Below the pieces are notes generated by a model. The model ran no database searches and was not told the origin of the DNA. It worked only from the letters and a program-made list of their open reading frames with translations. The position numbers and the translations under genes were made by a program. Positions 10,860 through 23,047 of a stretch of DNA of 64,000 nt are shown here, piece by piece; position 1 is the stretch's first letter, and every line of letters begins with the position of its first letter. Source of the DNA: Arctopsyche grandis (lineage: Eukaryota; Arthropoda; Insecta; Trichoptera; Hydropsychidae); NCBI RefSeq assembly GCF_051622035.1, contig NC_135364.1:1321001-1385000 (forward strand). The letters run 5' to 3'.

Positions 10860-11120
10860 CTAAAAACTTTTTTTAAATAGTATAAATACCCTATATGTAT
10901 TGCCAATGTCGCAACAACTAATCATCATATTGTAAAAATTATTAGTAGTGTTAAAAAAAAGTGCTAGAGCGCTGAACTTATCCCCCCTTTTTTCATTCTT
11001 GGAAACAGTATTGAAATTATATTCCTTTAGTGCTATGTTTACACTTATCATAGTTGCTATTGAATTCCACCTCGTTTTTACATCCAATAATAATTTCAAT
11101 TTTTTATTTTCTTTTTTCAT
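10860..11120 (-). pseudogene. hAT transposase fragment
   Basis: The minus-strand frame contains LLLDVKTRWNSIATMI, the conserved D-x-x-TRWNS block in the middle of hAT-family transposases, followed by a short remainder. No BED finger or C-terminal dimerisation domain is joined to it. Just beyond, at 11335-11372, the phrase GAGCAAAGCCGGGTAAAACC and ATTAGT resembles a decayed Helitron terminus, but I cannot support it further. Confidence 0.5.
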
Positions 11121-11679
11121 TATGATTTCTTGTAAAAATGCATATTTCGCCGGTGACTTCTGTTTCTGTTTCTTTCTGTTTGTTTCTTAATAATAATAAT
11201 TTCGAAAGAGACTTAGTATGTATGTAACTATCGTTGGTTCGTAGAATACGTGTCGTTAGATTTAATAAAACAAAAACAAATGAATATTCAAATAAATTGT
11301 ATAGTATGAGATTGGCCATTTTTAAGCGGTTTATATTACGAATACCGAGCAAAGCCGGGTAAAACCATTAGTATACAATAAGGGTGACAAATTCAACCAA
11401 TCACAGTTTGGTAAAACAACTGGTGATTAACAGTGGCATTCAGGCGTAAGAGAGTTTTAGTATTTGATATATCCTTTGAGGCAGTGGCGTAGCTGGAAAT
11501 TTTGGGCCGTGATGCAAAAATTACGTAATTACCCTTGATATATTTTTTTTTAAATACGAAATGAAATAAGTCTACGTACATATTTTACATAATAAATAAA
11601 TTTAGAAATAACTCACCAATTTTTTTTTCTTTTTTGCTTTCATATTCACTAATTAAATCTTTAGCTTCTAATTTTGCCG

Positions 11680-12400
11680 CTAATTATGTTCAATGACCAA
11701 CAATGCAAGATTATTTAGCCTCGATTGTCCGATATAGTTTCTTTTGTAGTTTTTAATCATTTTTAATTTACTGAAAGATCTTTCAACACTCGCCACTGTT
11801 ATTGGTAAAGTAAAAAATAACATAAACACGATATAAACTTCCGAAAACTCACTTTCTAAACAACTGTATTTTGTGATAAGTAATTGTGTCTTATGGTTAT
11901 GTTTTCAATTAAATAATTTTTCAATAATGAAATTACTTGAATGAACTGATCATCAAATTGATCTGAGAAAACTTCTGGATTTTTTTTCCTTAATTTTAAA
12001 CAATTTTCTAAAATATTTTCTTTTGATGAATTCATAATATTGCGAGGTTCAAGAAAACTGAAATAGTTTTTTACTAACTGCATTACTTGAAAGTGACTTT
12101 TAAGTTGAACGGTTACCTTGTCAATAATGTCATAAAATACATTTATTCTGAAAAGTTGTTCACTGTTGAATCTGTAATCGGATGCTAACTCATCAGAATG
12201 ACGTTTAATGATATTTTGACGTTTGTTTTCAAAATCGTCATTTAAGGGGACCTCCTGGCCCATTTTTTTTCGCTTCTGATTTAATTTCTTCGTATGAATT
12301 TCGTAATTTTCTAACATTCTTATATATACGAACCAAAGTGGCTTCGTCTAAAGTAAGATCTCGTTTCTGTAATATTTTCGTATAATTGTGTCATACGCAG
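11680..12400 (-). pseudogene. hAT transposase remnant (ZMYM1-like type)
   Basis: Open from 12317 to 11856 (LFRINVFYDIIDKVTVQLKS, FSFLEPRNIM), then after a frame change comes the C-terminal dimerisation domain at about 11680-11870 (VYIVFMLFFTLPITVASVE, RSFSKLKMIKNY, LNNLALLVIEH). This order matches the C-terminal third of hAT transposases related to zinc-finger MYM-type protein 1. The N-terminal zinc finger and the first catalytic regions are absent, and the LINE at about 12410 cuts into it. It is inactive. Confidence 0.75.
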
Positions 12401-12444
12401 CTTAGCTTATACATACATACATATATAGCATCAAATATATAAGG

Positions 12445-12895
12445 TTCAACAATGTGGAAATAAAAGGAATCCCTTGAAAAAATAATGAAAACGTCTTTAA
12501 TATTTTTGACTCGATCTCCAAAACTGTAAATTGTAATATTCCAAAATCAGAAATTAATTATATCACAAGAGTTCCCACCCACACTTCGGATAAACTACTT
12601 GTAGTGAGCTTCATCAATAGATATATTAAAGAAAACTTGTTTGCGACTACCCGTAAACACAAGAATCTTACGGTTAACGATATACATAGGTGTTGGTGTT
12701 GATAATACCAAAATCTACATAAATGATCAATTAACCATTGCCAATAAACAACTTTTGACCAAAACAAAATCCTATGCTAAAGATAAGGGGTTTCAATACG
12801 TCTGGGTAAGAAATTCAAACATACTTTTAAGAAAAAACTCCACTTCAAAGATTCTGCACATAAAGACTTTGGACGATTTAAAAAAGATTCTATAA
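12445..12895 (+). pseudogene. LINE ORF1 remnant with FP (baculovirus FP-like) domain
   Basis: In one frame the DNA reads NNVEIKGIP, stop, NNENVFNIFDSISKTVNC, EINYITRVPTHTSDKLLVVSF and INRYIKENLF. After a frameshift near 12690 it continues KIYINDQLTIANKQLL, KSYAKDKGFQYVW, SNILLRKNSTSKI. This is the RNA-binding ORF1 C-terminal type found in CR1/jockey-group LINEs. At least one stop and one frameshift break it, and the N-terminus is missing. Confidence 0.7.
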
Positions 12896-13019
12896 ATATT
12901 TTTTCAATGAATAAGCAATCAATTCTAATTTTTTCTTTATATTTTTCTTACCTTCTCTTTTATGTGATAATTATGTATATTTACCGATCCTGTTATTCTC
13001 TTCTCTATATTTTATATCT

Positions 13020-13490
13020 ACATTTCTTACTTTATTTTTTACTGTATTTTCCACCATATTTTTTACTTTATTTTCACTTTTATTAATAATAATTATTTTA
13101 ATATAAATATTATTATCAAAGAATATACACTAACTAATTCCATATTTTATTTTACTAATACTTATTTCAATTCAATTACTATCATCAATAATTATTATTT
13201 GATAATTAATTCTATATCTTCATTTATAATTACATATACTTGTGCATGCAATTACATTTTTTACTGTAATTTCTCCCATACTTTTTGCTCTATTTATAAC
13301 TATAATTTCACTTCTATTATTAATTATTATCTTAATATTAATATTATTATTAAAGAATATAAACTAATTAATTCCATATTTCACTTTATTAATATATATT
13401 CAAATTCATTTACTACCATCCATGATTATTATTTGAACAATAATTCTATATCTTTATTTATAATTACTAATGCATGTTCATTTATATACA
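13020..13490 (+). repeat. Two-copy tandem repeat of about 230 bp in the LINE spacer
   Basis: The block starting TTTTTTACTGTATTTTCC (13036) recurs as ATTTTTTACTGTAATTTCTC (13257), and AAAGAATATA at 13119 recurs at 13351, giving a period near 225-232 bp. It is almost pure A+T. Frames across it are low-complexity Ile/Tyr/Asn and not credible proteins. Confidence 0.6.
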
Positions 13491-13814
13491 TATGTCTATG
13501 TTTACCTACGCATGTAAGCTTATACATCTATCTTTATGCACTCTATCAATTCTACCTATATATTATGGTTTTTATTTTCATTATTAATTATTGGTTATTT
13601 CTTATGTTTCTAAACGCACTTTATTTATCAATTGACATCTAAATCATTGTTTATTATTATATTATGAACAAATACTTGCCAAACAACTATATAATTCGCT
13701 TTATTTATTTTATTATAATTCAATTGGTATCACGAGTGATGGTTTGCTCGGTAATTCCGTATTACTTCTATGGATGCAAGTTTATGTATATTTATATACA
13801 TATACACGTAACTA

Positions 13815-16800
13815 CTGATATTTATTTTATTTTATTTTATTTTATTTTTATTAATTGAAAAATCAACAGACAGGATGTACAGAGATAGGTATAAAAAACA
13901 CAAAAAGTAAATAAATAATATATGTAACACCCGAGTCCAATAATAGATTTTTACAAAAATGAAAAAGATAAATATAAGGAAAACAAATTAAAAAGTAAAG
14001 AATAAAGGCATGACAAAATATGTAGTACATTGCATAATTAAACTATAGTATTAAAATAATTGGAAAAGGTTATAAGATAGAATATAAGAAGAAATTGAAA
14101 TTTACAAATATAAAAAACAAATGAAAAAGGTAAATACAAAATAAACAAATGAAATGGAAAGGAATGAAAGCTATAATATGATTAAATAGCACATTACATA
14201 ACTAAACTAAAGTATAAAAATAATGGAAATATTGGAAAAATAGAATAGAAGAAAAAATGAATCAATCGGTCAAGATTCTCTTGATGTTAGACCTGAATTG
14301 ATGTAGGGAAATACCAAACAGATCAACCTCATTCAGCTCTCCGTTAAACATACGATAAACGCGCTGCAGATAAAAATATTTTTGGGAATTAGTATTGAAA
14401 GGATCAAGTGAAAAGAGTGCAACGCGTCTAGGGTATCGAACTGGGATTCTGAAATTAACCTTATTCAGTAAATCAGAACAATCAAGGAAACCATTTATGA
14501 GCTTAAAGAAGAATATAGCATCAGAATGTCGTCGCCTGACAGAAAGATTGTTAAAAGAAAGGATTTTTAAAATGTCGGAAACAGTAGAATGGGTATAGGT
14601 AGGAAAAAGGTAGCGTAAGGATTTAATAAATTTAAGTTGAACTTTCTCAATACAATTAATATGGGATAAATAAAAAGGTGACCAGATAATTGAGGCAAAT
14701 TCAAGGTGAGACCTTACAAAGGAAAAATAAAGTAATTTTAGTACGTAAGGATCATTAAAGGGTTTTGTTGAGCGGAGTAGGAATCCAAGAGATTTAAATG
14801 CTTTGTTGGTAATAAAAGAAATATGTTCAGAGAAATCTAGTTTATCATTGAGTATTACACCAAGATCCTTAATAGAAGATGACGTGTTAAGGATTGAATG
14901 ATTTAATTGATATTGATTAGTAATAATTGACTTATTTCTAGTGAAATTTAAAATAGAGCATTTTTCTAGATTAATAAAAAGATCATTATTTAAACAATAT
15001 ATAGAGAATCTATCTAGATCTTCTTGTATCTTATGACAATCGTCTATGGTGTATATAGGTTTGTAAATTTTTAAATCATCAGCGTAAAGAAGTATAAAGG
15101 AATGTTTGAAGATGTATGAGATATCATTAATATAGAGTAAAAAGAATAAGGGACCTAAATGCGACCCTTGTGGGACACCGGAAGGAATATGTCTAAGTGA
15201 TGATCTAAAACCATTGAGAATTATGATTTGGTGACGATTTAGTATATACGAAGAGATCCAACGAAATAAATTTCCTCGGATTCCGAGGGACCAAAGTTTA
15301 TTGAGTAAAAGGTTGTGATTGATTTTATCAAAAGCTTTAGAGAAATCCGTATAAACGACGTCTATTTGGATTCGTTTGTCCATATAAGATGTGAGAGTAC
15401 TAGTGAAATTAAGCAGGTTAGTCTCTACCGATCTCCCCTTAAAAAAACCATGTTGTTCAGGTATAATGTAGTTTTTGAAATTGGAGAAAAGGAAATTATA
15501 GATAATTTTTTCAAAGATTTTACTAATGACAGATAGTTTAGATATAGGACGGTAATTCTCAATAAGATTCTTATCACCTTTTTTAAAAATAGGGGTGATG
15601 TAAGATAATTTCCAATAGTCAGGAAATTTACCGTTCGACATAGAAAGATTGAAAAGGATTGTTATGGGAAGAGATAATGGGACAGCACATTTAACAAGGA
15701 AAAAAGAAGGCAAACCATCACAACCCGCACCAAGATTAACATTGAGAGAGTTGATGTGACTGAGTACAGTAGATAAGTCAAAATGAAAAGTAGATAAGTT
15801 ACAAGAAGAAGTATCTGTATTAGAGATAGAAAGGTTAATGGTAGAATCACTATTGAAAGTGGAGTCAAAATAGTCAGCAAAAATGGTACAGATTTCAGAA
15901 CCATGTGAAGCCGACTTATTTCCATAATACATTACGGAAGGATATGAAGAGGAGGTATTTTTTTTTGAATTTATATATGACCAAAATGATTTGGGATTAG
16001 TTTTAATATTATTTTGAATAAGAGAAATATAATTTCTAAAGCAGATTAAAGAATATTTTTTAATTCGAGCTCTTAATAGTGAAAAACTTTGATAATCTAA
16101 GGGATTTGAATAAATTTTAAATTTTTTATGGAATTTGTTTTTTTCTTTTATTATTTTAATAAGAGACGATGTAAACCAAGGGGGATATTTGGTACGTTTA
16201 GATTTAAGAGTAAAAGGGACGTGGCATTCAATAATATTTTGTAAGGTATCGTAAAATTTTTTACAAGCTAAATCAATATTTAAATTGGACAAAAGTGAAT
16301 TCCAATTGATATCGCTTAAAATTGGAATAATTGTAGCATAGTCAGCTTTTCTAAAGAGGAAAGTTTTATTATAATTATAATTCAAGGGTGAAGATTTGTT
16401 GTAAATTATTGAGATGCAAAAGGATAAATGATGAGAATCTTCATGGATTAGCGTAGAGTCAGCACGAGAAATATATAAGGGGAAACTACTAATAGCTAGG
16501 TCAAGAATACGATTATTAGTATTTGACAAATAATTGTATTGATAAAGTTTATTATAAGATAAGAATTGAGTAAAGGAAAGGGAAGAAAAATTAATACAAT
16601 TGGAAGGAAATAGATGCAGATTTGAGTCGTATTTTGTCCAATCAATAGTGGGAAGATTGTAATCACCGAGTAAAATGAATCGATCCTCTGGATAATTGGT
16701 TATTAGATCAGATACTTTATTTAAATGGGTAACTAATAGAGTTTGGTGAGAATTACCAGGAGGAATATAGACAGTACAGATATTTAGTTTAAAAAATTTA

Positions 16801-16886
16801 GTGGTAATAGTAATCCAAAGGTCTTCTGTGGAAGTTAACCAATTATTTTGAATGACAGAGGGTAGATTATGGATATCTATTTATGC
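13815..16886 (-). mobile_element. Minus-strand LINE with open ORF2, nested in the plus-strand LINE
   Basis: The 3' tail is an (ATTTT)n run at 13815-13852 on the plus strand, next to TTAATTGAAAAATCAACAGA, the 3' end shared with fragments at 28110-28197 and 44020-44655. The 5' end lies near 16886, where the open frame stops, so the element is truncated inside the endonuclease. The uninterrupted frame suggests it is younger than the LINE that hosts it. Confidence 0.75.
14262..16886 (-). CDS. LINE ORF2: partial endonuclease plus complete reverse transcriptase
   Basis: The frame is open from about 16886 to the TGA at 14264-14262 (about 874 codons), with no ATG near its 5' end because the element is truncated. 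N-terminal residues are the second half of an APE-type endonuclease (VYIPPGNS, LLGDYNLPTIDW, NRILDLAISSF). The RT follows: ITPIFKKGDKNLIENYRPIS, EQHGFFKGRSVETNLL, VVYTDFSKAFDKINH, SGVPQGSHLGPLFFLLYIND and the catalytic ILLYADDLKIYK. The thumb and C-terminal part carry GFLLRSTKPF and end FRSNIKRILTD. No frame-disrupting change is visible. The EN start (QNVRG region) is missing, so autonomous activity is unlikely. Confidence 0.85.
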
Positions 16887-16899
16887 TTATGGATATCTA

Positions 16900-17189
16900 C
16901 ACGTCTATCACTACGTACTCATTAATTGCCAACTCTATTAACGTTTTACAATTTATCCGATTTTCATTACATTGCTATATTTTATCCTGTGTACTTTCCA
17001 TGTTCCTTATTTCCATATGCTTTATCTTCCTACTCTATTGATCCGTTTCATATTTTTGTATGTATGCATATGGACATGTGTATTTTCGTGTATAATTGTA
17101 TATATATGTATATGTGTTTATATGCATTTGTATACACATATATATATGTGTACCTTTTTTTTATTATTTTACTTAATGGATTCTACTTA
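16900..17189 (+). other. Inter-ORF or 5' spacer of the plus-strand LINE
   Basis: T-rich sequence with TGTATGCATATGGACATG-like microsatellite, and a small duplication ACTTAATGGATTCT at 17171-17198 just before the ORF2 ATG (17190). TTATGGATATCTA is repeated at 16867 and 16887 across the junction with the minus-strand LINE. Confidence 0.5.
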
Positions 17190-19807
17190 ATGGATTCTAT
17201 TAATTCATTGATTCAAAATGTACGTGGTCTCCGTACAAAACCTGAAATTTTTTTACGAAATATAAACATGTCCAATTATGATATTATTTTGATTACTGAA
17301 ACTTGGTTGATGGACACTATAAGTGATGAGTAACTCTTTGATGAAAGATATATAGTATGGCGAAGAGATCGTAATTATGTTAGATTAAACCAAAAACGTG
17401 GTGGTGGTTGCCTTGTAGCTACTAAGCGTGAACTTGGAGTTGTTTCACGTCCAGAATGACACTCTTCTGTGGAGGATATGTGGATATCTCTCACTTTACG
17501 CAACATCACTAATGATTGCAACCTTCTCAAATTTCATGTATGTGTATTGTATTTATGTTCTGAGAACATAGGTAATTCTTTTAATACTCAACTTACTAAT
17601 TTTCTTGAAAATATGTCTACTATTTCAACAAACTACCCGGATGATAGATTTTTAATCGTGGGAGATTTCAATCTAAGTAATATCCAATGGTCCCAGGATA
17701 TCTCCAGAGGAGAACTTATGCCTATGAATTCATTAAGAAGCACCGAAATGACTCTTATTGATGCATTACATTTTTGTAACTTTAAACAATATAATGGAGT
17801 ACTTAACTTATTCGGCCGTATTCTTGATCTAGTTTTATCAAATGAACATTTGGTAGTAGATGCCTGTTTAGATCCTCTCGTTCCTGAGGATCCTTATCAT
17901 AAATCTCTTTTAATTACTGCTGATCTAACTATTTATCGATCACTTAGGTCTAAACCTTATACTAGATTCCTTTTTGATCTTGGTAACTATAACGAGAAAG
18001 AATGTTTCAAAAATTATATGACTAAAGTAGAAAACGACATTTCCTTGAATCCCAAAGCATTCTGGTCCTACATTAAATCAAGGAACAAAAACAACGTCCT
18101 ACCTCATATTCTGTATCATGGTGACATTACTGCTGGAACGGGGGTGGACATTTGTAATTTGTTTTCTTCCTTCTTTTACTCGACGTTCCTTAAACCTGTC
18201 TCTAATCAATCGACTTCCTCTTATCCCTTACCAACCAACGTCTGTTCTGTCACAACTTCCTCTGAAATTGGATCAATTGAAATTCGAAGTGAAAAAGTAT
18301 TAAATATTTTGAAATCAACTGATATTCATAAATCAGCAGGCCCAGATTTAATTTCTCCAATTTTTATCTCAAAATGTGCTGAAAGCCTAACTTTGCCACT
18401 AACCATTATCTATAAAAGATCTATTAGTGAGGGCCTTGTACCTTGTATCTGGAAATCAGCATTCATATCTCCTGTACATAAGAAAGGAAAAAAAAACGAA
18501 ATTTCCAATTACAGGCCTATATCAAAGCTATGTATATTTGCTAAGATACTAGAAAAATTAGTGTACGACCAACTTTTTCCAGCTATCTCGCAATCTCTTA
18601 GTATGCAACAACATGGTTTTCAGAAAGGACGCTCAGTTACAACAAATTTACTACTATTTAATGATTTCGTTACTAATACCATGAACGATCGGTCTCAGGT
18701 TGATACTATATATACAGATTATAGTAAGGCATTTGAGAGGATTGATCAGGATATTCTCCTTGAAAAACTTTTACAGATCGGTATTCATGGTGATCTCTAT
18801 AGATGGTTCACCTCATACATAACACGTCGATCACAGGCTGTCTTATTAAATGGATTTATATCGAGATGAATGAATATTCCTTCTGGTGTTCCGCAAGGCT
18901 CCCTCTTGGGACCTCTATTATTCAATATCTTCATCTTCGATATTGAAAAATGTTTTCAGAATTCAAGTGTACTATTATTTGCTGATGATATGAAGATTTT
19001 CAAGAGAATAGACGACCGAAATGATGCTTTGGCCCTACAAGATGATTTGTTCAGGCTAGAGGCTTATTGCAGCATAAATAAGTTGGAAATTAATGTAGCA
19101 AAATGCTCCTGCATAACCTTCACCAGAAAACTATGTCCAGTTGACTTTCCTCATTCAATCAACGGACATAGACTCACAAGGGTATCGGAAATTAGGGATT
19201 TGGGAGTCTTTTTAAACTCTGATCTATCCTTTAGTAAACATATTGACAATGTTGTAGCTCGAGCGTCGAAGGCCCTCGGGTTCGTCATCCGGTCCTCCAA
19301 ATGCTTTACTTCTATTAAAACATACAAAATACTATATTGTGCATACGTAAGAAGTATTGTTGAGTTTGCATCCCAAGTTTGGAACCCAGAGTACTCTGGT
19401 GCAAGAGACAGATTGGAGCGCATTCAGAAGAGATTCTTGAGGTACATCAGTAGCCGTTTTGGATTATCCTATACTTCCTATGAAGATGCTTGTAGGTACA
19501 TCTACTTCCACTTGTCAAAAGAAGGGAGATAGCTGACATCTCAACAATTTTGAACATCCTTAACGGCTCGATCGACTGTCCTCAATTATTGAGCAGACTA
19601 TCATTGCGTGTGCCAAATAGAATGACTAGATGTAATGAGCTCCTTTACATACCTAATACTTTTTCTAATTATGGAAGAAGCTCATTCATCTGGCGTGCAA
19701 GCTCCACCGTCAACACACTAATTTTAACAATTTCTATGTTTGACTTATTTAATATTAATGCTTTACAAGCTAAAGTGATTATTGCAAATTTGTTTTTCGA
19801 TGATTAA
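17190..19807 (+). pseudogene. LINE ORF2 (endonuclease-reverse transcriptase), disabled
   Basis: From the ATG at 17190: SLIQNVRGLRTKPEIF, ILITETWLMD, LIVGDFNLSNIQW (endonuclease), then SPVHKKGKKNEISNYRPIS, QQHGFQKGRSVTTNLL, TIYTDYSKAFERID, SGVPQGSLLGPLLFNIFIFD and the catalytic LLFADDMKIFK (RT). Stops interrupt it at 17331-17333 (TAA), 17457-17459 (TGA) and 18867-18869 (TGA), all in one frame, and a 1-nt frameshift lies near 19495-19510 before LVKRREIADISTIL. Compared with the minus-strand LINE, roughly 90 residues are missing between the endonuclease and RT where LGNYNEKECF meets KNYMTKVEND. The true end is TAA at 19805-19807. Confidence 0.85.
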
Positions 19808-20160
19808 TTTTATTGAAAATTTACGATTGTGATTATGAATTTTTATTTTGATGTATTTATTTTGTCTTTTTGTTTTTTGTTATATATTATATTATTTTTA
19901 TTATTTCATAATTTTGATCATATTATTATTTTGATATTTTTATTATACTGTTATTTCTATTTTTTTTCTTTTTGTTTTCTCTAACTATCTTACTCTATTA
20001 TCATTTTTGTTTCTTATTTTAAATGTTTGAGCTTTTCTTTTTTTTACCTATATGTGAAAATTATTAATGGTTTACTTAACATAATTATGTTTTTTTACTA
20101 TCAATCTATGTAACTTAATAAACTGTAAATTTTCCAAATAAATAAATAAATAAATAAATA
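19808..20160 (+). other. 3'UTR and (AAAT)n tail of the plus-strand LINE
   Basis: T-rich untranslated region ending TAATAAACTGTAAATTTTCC and then an (AAAT)n run. No terminal hairpin of the kind seen in the other LINE/SINE group is visible here. Confidence 0.65.
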
Positions 20161-20364
20161 ATCCTAACTTACTTAGCTTTTGTTGGAATACGTGAGAAAG
20201 TATTTTCTCATTTTCTGTTCTGTTCTGTTTCAATATTCGATATATTTAAATGAATAATAATATATTTTTCATATTGAGTGTTTAAAAATTTGGGCCCTTG
20301 TCGAGCATGGGCCGTGATGCTATGCATCACTCTGCGCAATTGTAGCTACGCCACTGCTTTGAGG

Positions 20365-20690
20365 TATTCTTTGAGTGTATCGAGAAATGGTTGGCAAGGA
20401 TTAAGAGGGATAATAATATTTGAGGGTAGCACGATTCTTAAGAAAAATGCGGCTAAAGCAATAAAGTTAATTAAAAACATTATTTGACTTACATATTATA
20501 TGTATCCCTTGAGGGTGTCGCTTAATGGTTGAGTAGATACACTCAATTAGTAATGCAGATTAAGAGGGATAATGATATTTGAGGGTAACATGACTATGAG
20601 TCGTGAGACAAAAACACAGCTAAACCAATAAAGATTTTGAAAGTCTCGTAAATAATAAGAAATAACCTTAAAGGAAAATATCAATTATGA
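20365..20690. other. Flank of the hAT insertion with internal near-repeats
   Basis: The phrase AAGAGGGATAATAATATTTG (20409) recurs as AAGAGGGATAATGATATTTG (20563), each followed by AGGGTA and similar bases, suggesting a 150-bp tandem duplication. No ORF is visible. Confidence 0.45.
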
Positions 20691-21260
20691 GTGAAATTGA
20701 TATTTATTATTCGTAAAATATTCAATATTGAAACTCGTTCACACATACCGGCGATGAGAGCATTTTCGATACAAATTGAGCGCAAATGTAGGGAAACTTA
20801 CAAAAGACCAAAAATCTACTTCCGGTGGTCGGATTTTGTTCAAAATTTTATAATACTTAACATCACTACATATAAAAATTATAAACATAAAATATCAAGA
20901 ATATTGAAATAAAAGAAGGTCAAAATAAAGTAATGAAATATTGTTTTAAAATAAAAATACTACTTCGGAATTCTAGCCAAAACCAAAAAAAAAGTTTTAA
21001 GTTTATCAAAACCTTATCAACATAAAGAATACACAAATAAATTAGCAACTTGGTGGGTTCAGTGCTGTGGAAAATATCGTGTTGTTACAACATTTTTGAC
21101 TTTTCTAAGAGGAAAAATCCCACTTCAGGTAATTAAATTTAATGATTTTTTTTTATTTTCATCTCATTGATACAACGGTTATACTTTTAATTTTCTCGTG
21201 AAGATCGCACATATTGAAAGGGTTGAAAAAAAATAGTGGAAGACAAATCAAACACGAGTA
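20690..21260 (-). repeat. Dispersed 'CCGGAAGT' repeat family, inverted copy
   Basis: The reverse complement resembles 2120-3060: GATACAAATTGAGCGCAAAT, CTACTTCCGGTGGTCGGATT, AAATCCCACTTC and CGTGAAGATCGCACATATTG. It is non-coding. Confidence 0.6.
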
Positions 21261-22540
21261 AACTTCCACTTTTATTTTATTTATTTTTATTCAATCAATC
21301 AATGTACACTTGTTAATACAGATCGCTCCAATTCGACGAGAGTACTATACAGATCAAGAAGTACACCATATTATATATTAATACATAATTATTATATATT
21401 TCTAAATTCTACATGACATAATTATATATGTTCAAACATTGCAAAGTGCATTGCAAACATCATATACAATACGATCAATAAACATTTATACAACAATACG
21501 TTTCTTTTATATACGATAATCGTCCACAGATACATATATGGAGAGAACCTTGAGATATAACAGAATACCTCAATATTTACACGAGAAATAGGGGAGGGAA
21601 AGCTAATTTTGCAGGAACCGTTTCAATGAAAATCAGAAAATTTGGCAAACTCTGATAGGAAACGATTGACCTGGTCACAAGGTCGGTCATTATAAGGTTA
21701 TAACTTAGTATTAATCATAAATTTCCAGATATGAAATTTCAATTATTTTTTATTTATAACCGTTACACGTACATATGTATGTATATACTAAACTCTGAAC
21801 TGAAGAGCGTAATCGGATTGTTGATAATAACTGAACTGGCGATAATATGCTGATTTCAATTGACTGATTAGCTGTTGATGTATTGACTCACTGATATCGA
21901 GTGTGTGAGTTTCGCACTAATTGCGATCGCTATTCGATATGAAAGTTATGCAAAATATCATATTCTTATCTCAGCATAAATTCATTGGCTGTGTACGCTT
22001 ACGAGAATGGCGTCTGGATATTTAATGAAAGTCTTATATTTTTGTTGCACTTTTTGTAACCAAAAAAAAGATAGATACACAAGGTTGATCTCAATAACAC
22101 ACAATCCATATAATAACGCGATCGTGAAAAAAAAATACGATTTTTTGTGAGCATGGCCACGCATGGTATGGGAGTTTATGGCAAAACGCCGATTTCGAAC
22201 TCTCGCTAATTAGTCAAAACTAATCATAATCGATCCAATTAAATTGCAATAGATGACTTTTAAGTGTTTTTTTTTAAATAAAAAAAATCTAATCTATTCT
22301 TAAATGAATTAAAAAGTCCACCTTTTCGTAATTTTTGTTCAGATTAATCAATTGGTTGGAGTCACAGGACGTTGTTCAAAGTCGACTACCTATAGATTCG
22401 ATTGCCAACATAAAAATTAAAGAAAATACACAATACACAGTATTCATGTATTCAGATATTATTATATTTGTTACTTTTATTATATACATTCATAGTACTG
22501 AATTTTTTTTAAATGAGATCGAAGTAAACTTAAAGTGCTT
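21261..22540. other. Non-coding stretch with a SINE fragment
   Basis: Mostly AT-rich. At 21599-21690 a minus-strand SINE middle region is visible (GGAACCGTTTCAATG, GGCAAACTCTGATAGGAAAC, GATTGACCTGG). A phrase at 22075-22125 resembles 3300-3350. No credible ORF. Confidence 0.5.
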
Positions 22541-22541
22541 A

Positions 22542-23047
22542 AGAGGGCTGAACACTAGCGCCTTTTCCATACAAACGTATTTCACTTCTCCCTTCCTCAA
22601 TTATGGCACTAGAGAAATTATTTTTTAATATGCTATGGATATCCACCATAGGCATGTTTCTATCTTTTTTTTTATTTTTTTGATTAGTTATTTTTTATAA
22701 AGGCTAGGAGCCACCAAACATCTATAAAATCACCTCGTTTTTACACCCACGAAAAGAGTCCAGCGTGCTAATTTAACGGTTGATTTTTAAAAAAATATGG
22801 AGACACAAATATAGAAAATATCTTTCTCATACCGATGATGAAATTTTTTTTAAAATTGGACAAGTTTCGGAGGAGAAAACTGGAGAATACGAAACCTCGA
22901 TTTTGTCGATTTAAAATAGGTATTATCTGGTCGAGGCGTAACTGTCGCATTCACTCAATATATATATATTGATATACATATATGTAATTGCCGCATTCAC
23001 TCAATATATATATCGAAGAAAGGAACGGCAACAAAATTAAGCCCTCT
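22542..23047. mobile_element. Short-TIR MITE inserted in a hAT remnant
   Basis: The left end AGAGGGCTGAACACTAGCGCC is balanced by ...AAAATTAAGCCCTCT at 23033-23047 (8-bp perfect inverted end AGAGGGCT, weaker beyond). The right end interrupts a hAT transposase reading (SSLDFER). No ORF. The boundaries are inferred. Confidence 0.4.

Larger units (their letters stand above)
12410..20155 (+). mobile_element. Plus-strand LINE (FP-type ORF1 plus EN-RT ORF2), interrupted
   Basis: A 5'-truncated element reading ORF1 remnant (12445-12895), an AT-rich inter-ORF spacer, ORF2 (17190-19807) and a 3'UTR ending in (AAAT)n at about 20138-20160. A second LINE in the opposite orientation (13815-16886) sits in the spacer. 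That ORF1 and ORF2 belong to one insertion is inferred from order, strand and the shared composition of the spacer. CTTAGCTT occurs on both outer flanks (near 12401 and 20173) and may be a trace of the target duplication. Confidence 0.6.
11482..20356 (-). mobile_element. hAT transposon hosting two nested LINEs
   Basis: The ends are CAGTGGCGTAGCT at 11482 and its inverse AGCTACGCCACTG ending at 20356. Both are flanked by the perfect 8-bp duplication CTTTGAGG (11474-11481 and 20357-20364), the hallmark of hAT insertion. GGGCCGTGATGC near the left end is echoed as GGGCCGTGATGC near 20310. The transposase remnant is at 11680-12400 on the minus strand. About 7.7 kb of the span is inserted LINE sequence. 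Confidence 0.85.

Noticed and set aside
13199-13858. 147- and 64-codon frames rich in Ile, Tyr and Asn
   Set aside because: They come from nearly pure A+T tandem-repeat spacer and the LINE tail; composition explains them.
15315-15536. Plus-strand 73-codon frame inside the minus-strand RT
   Set aside because: It is an antisense shadow of the RT ORF.
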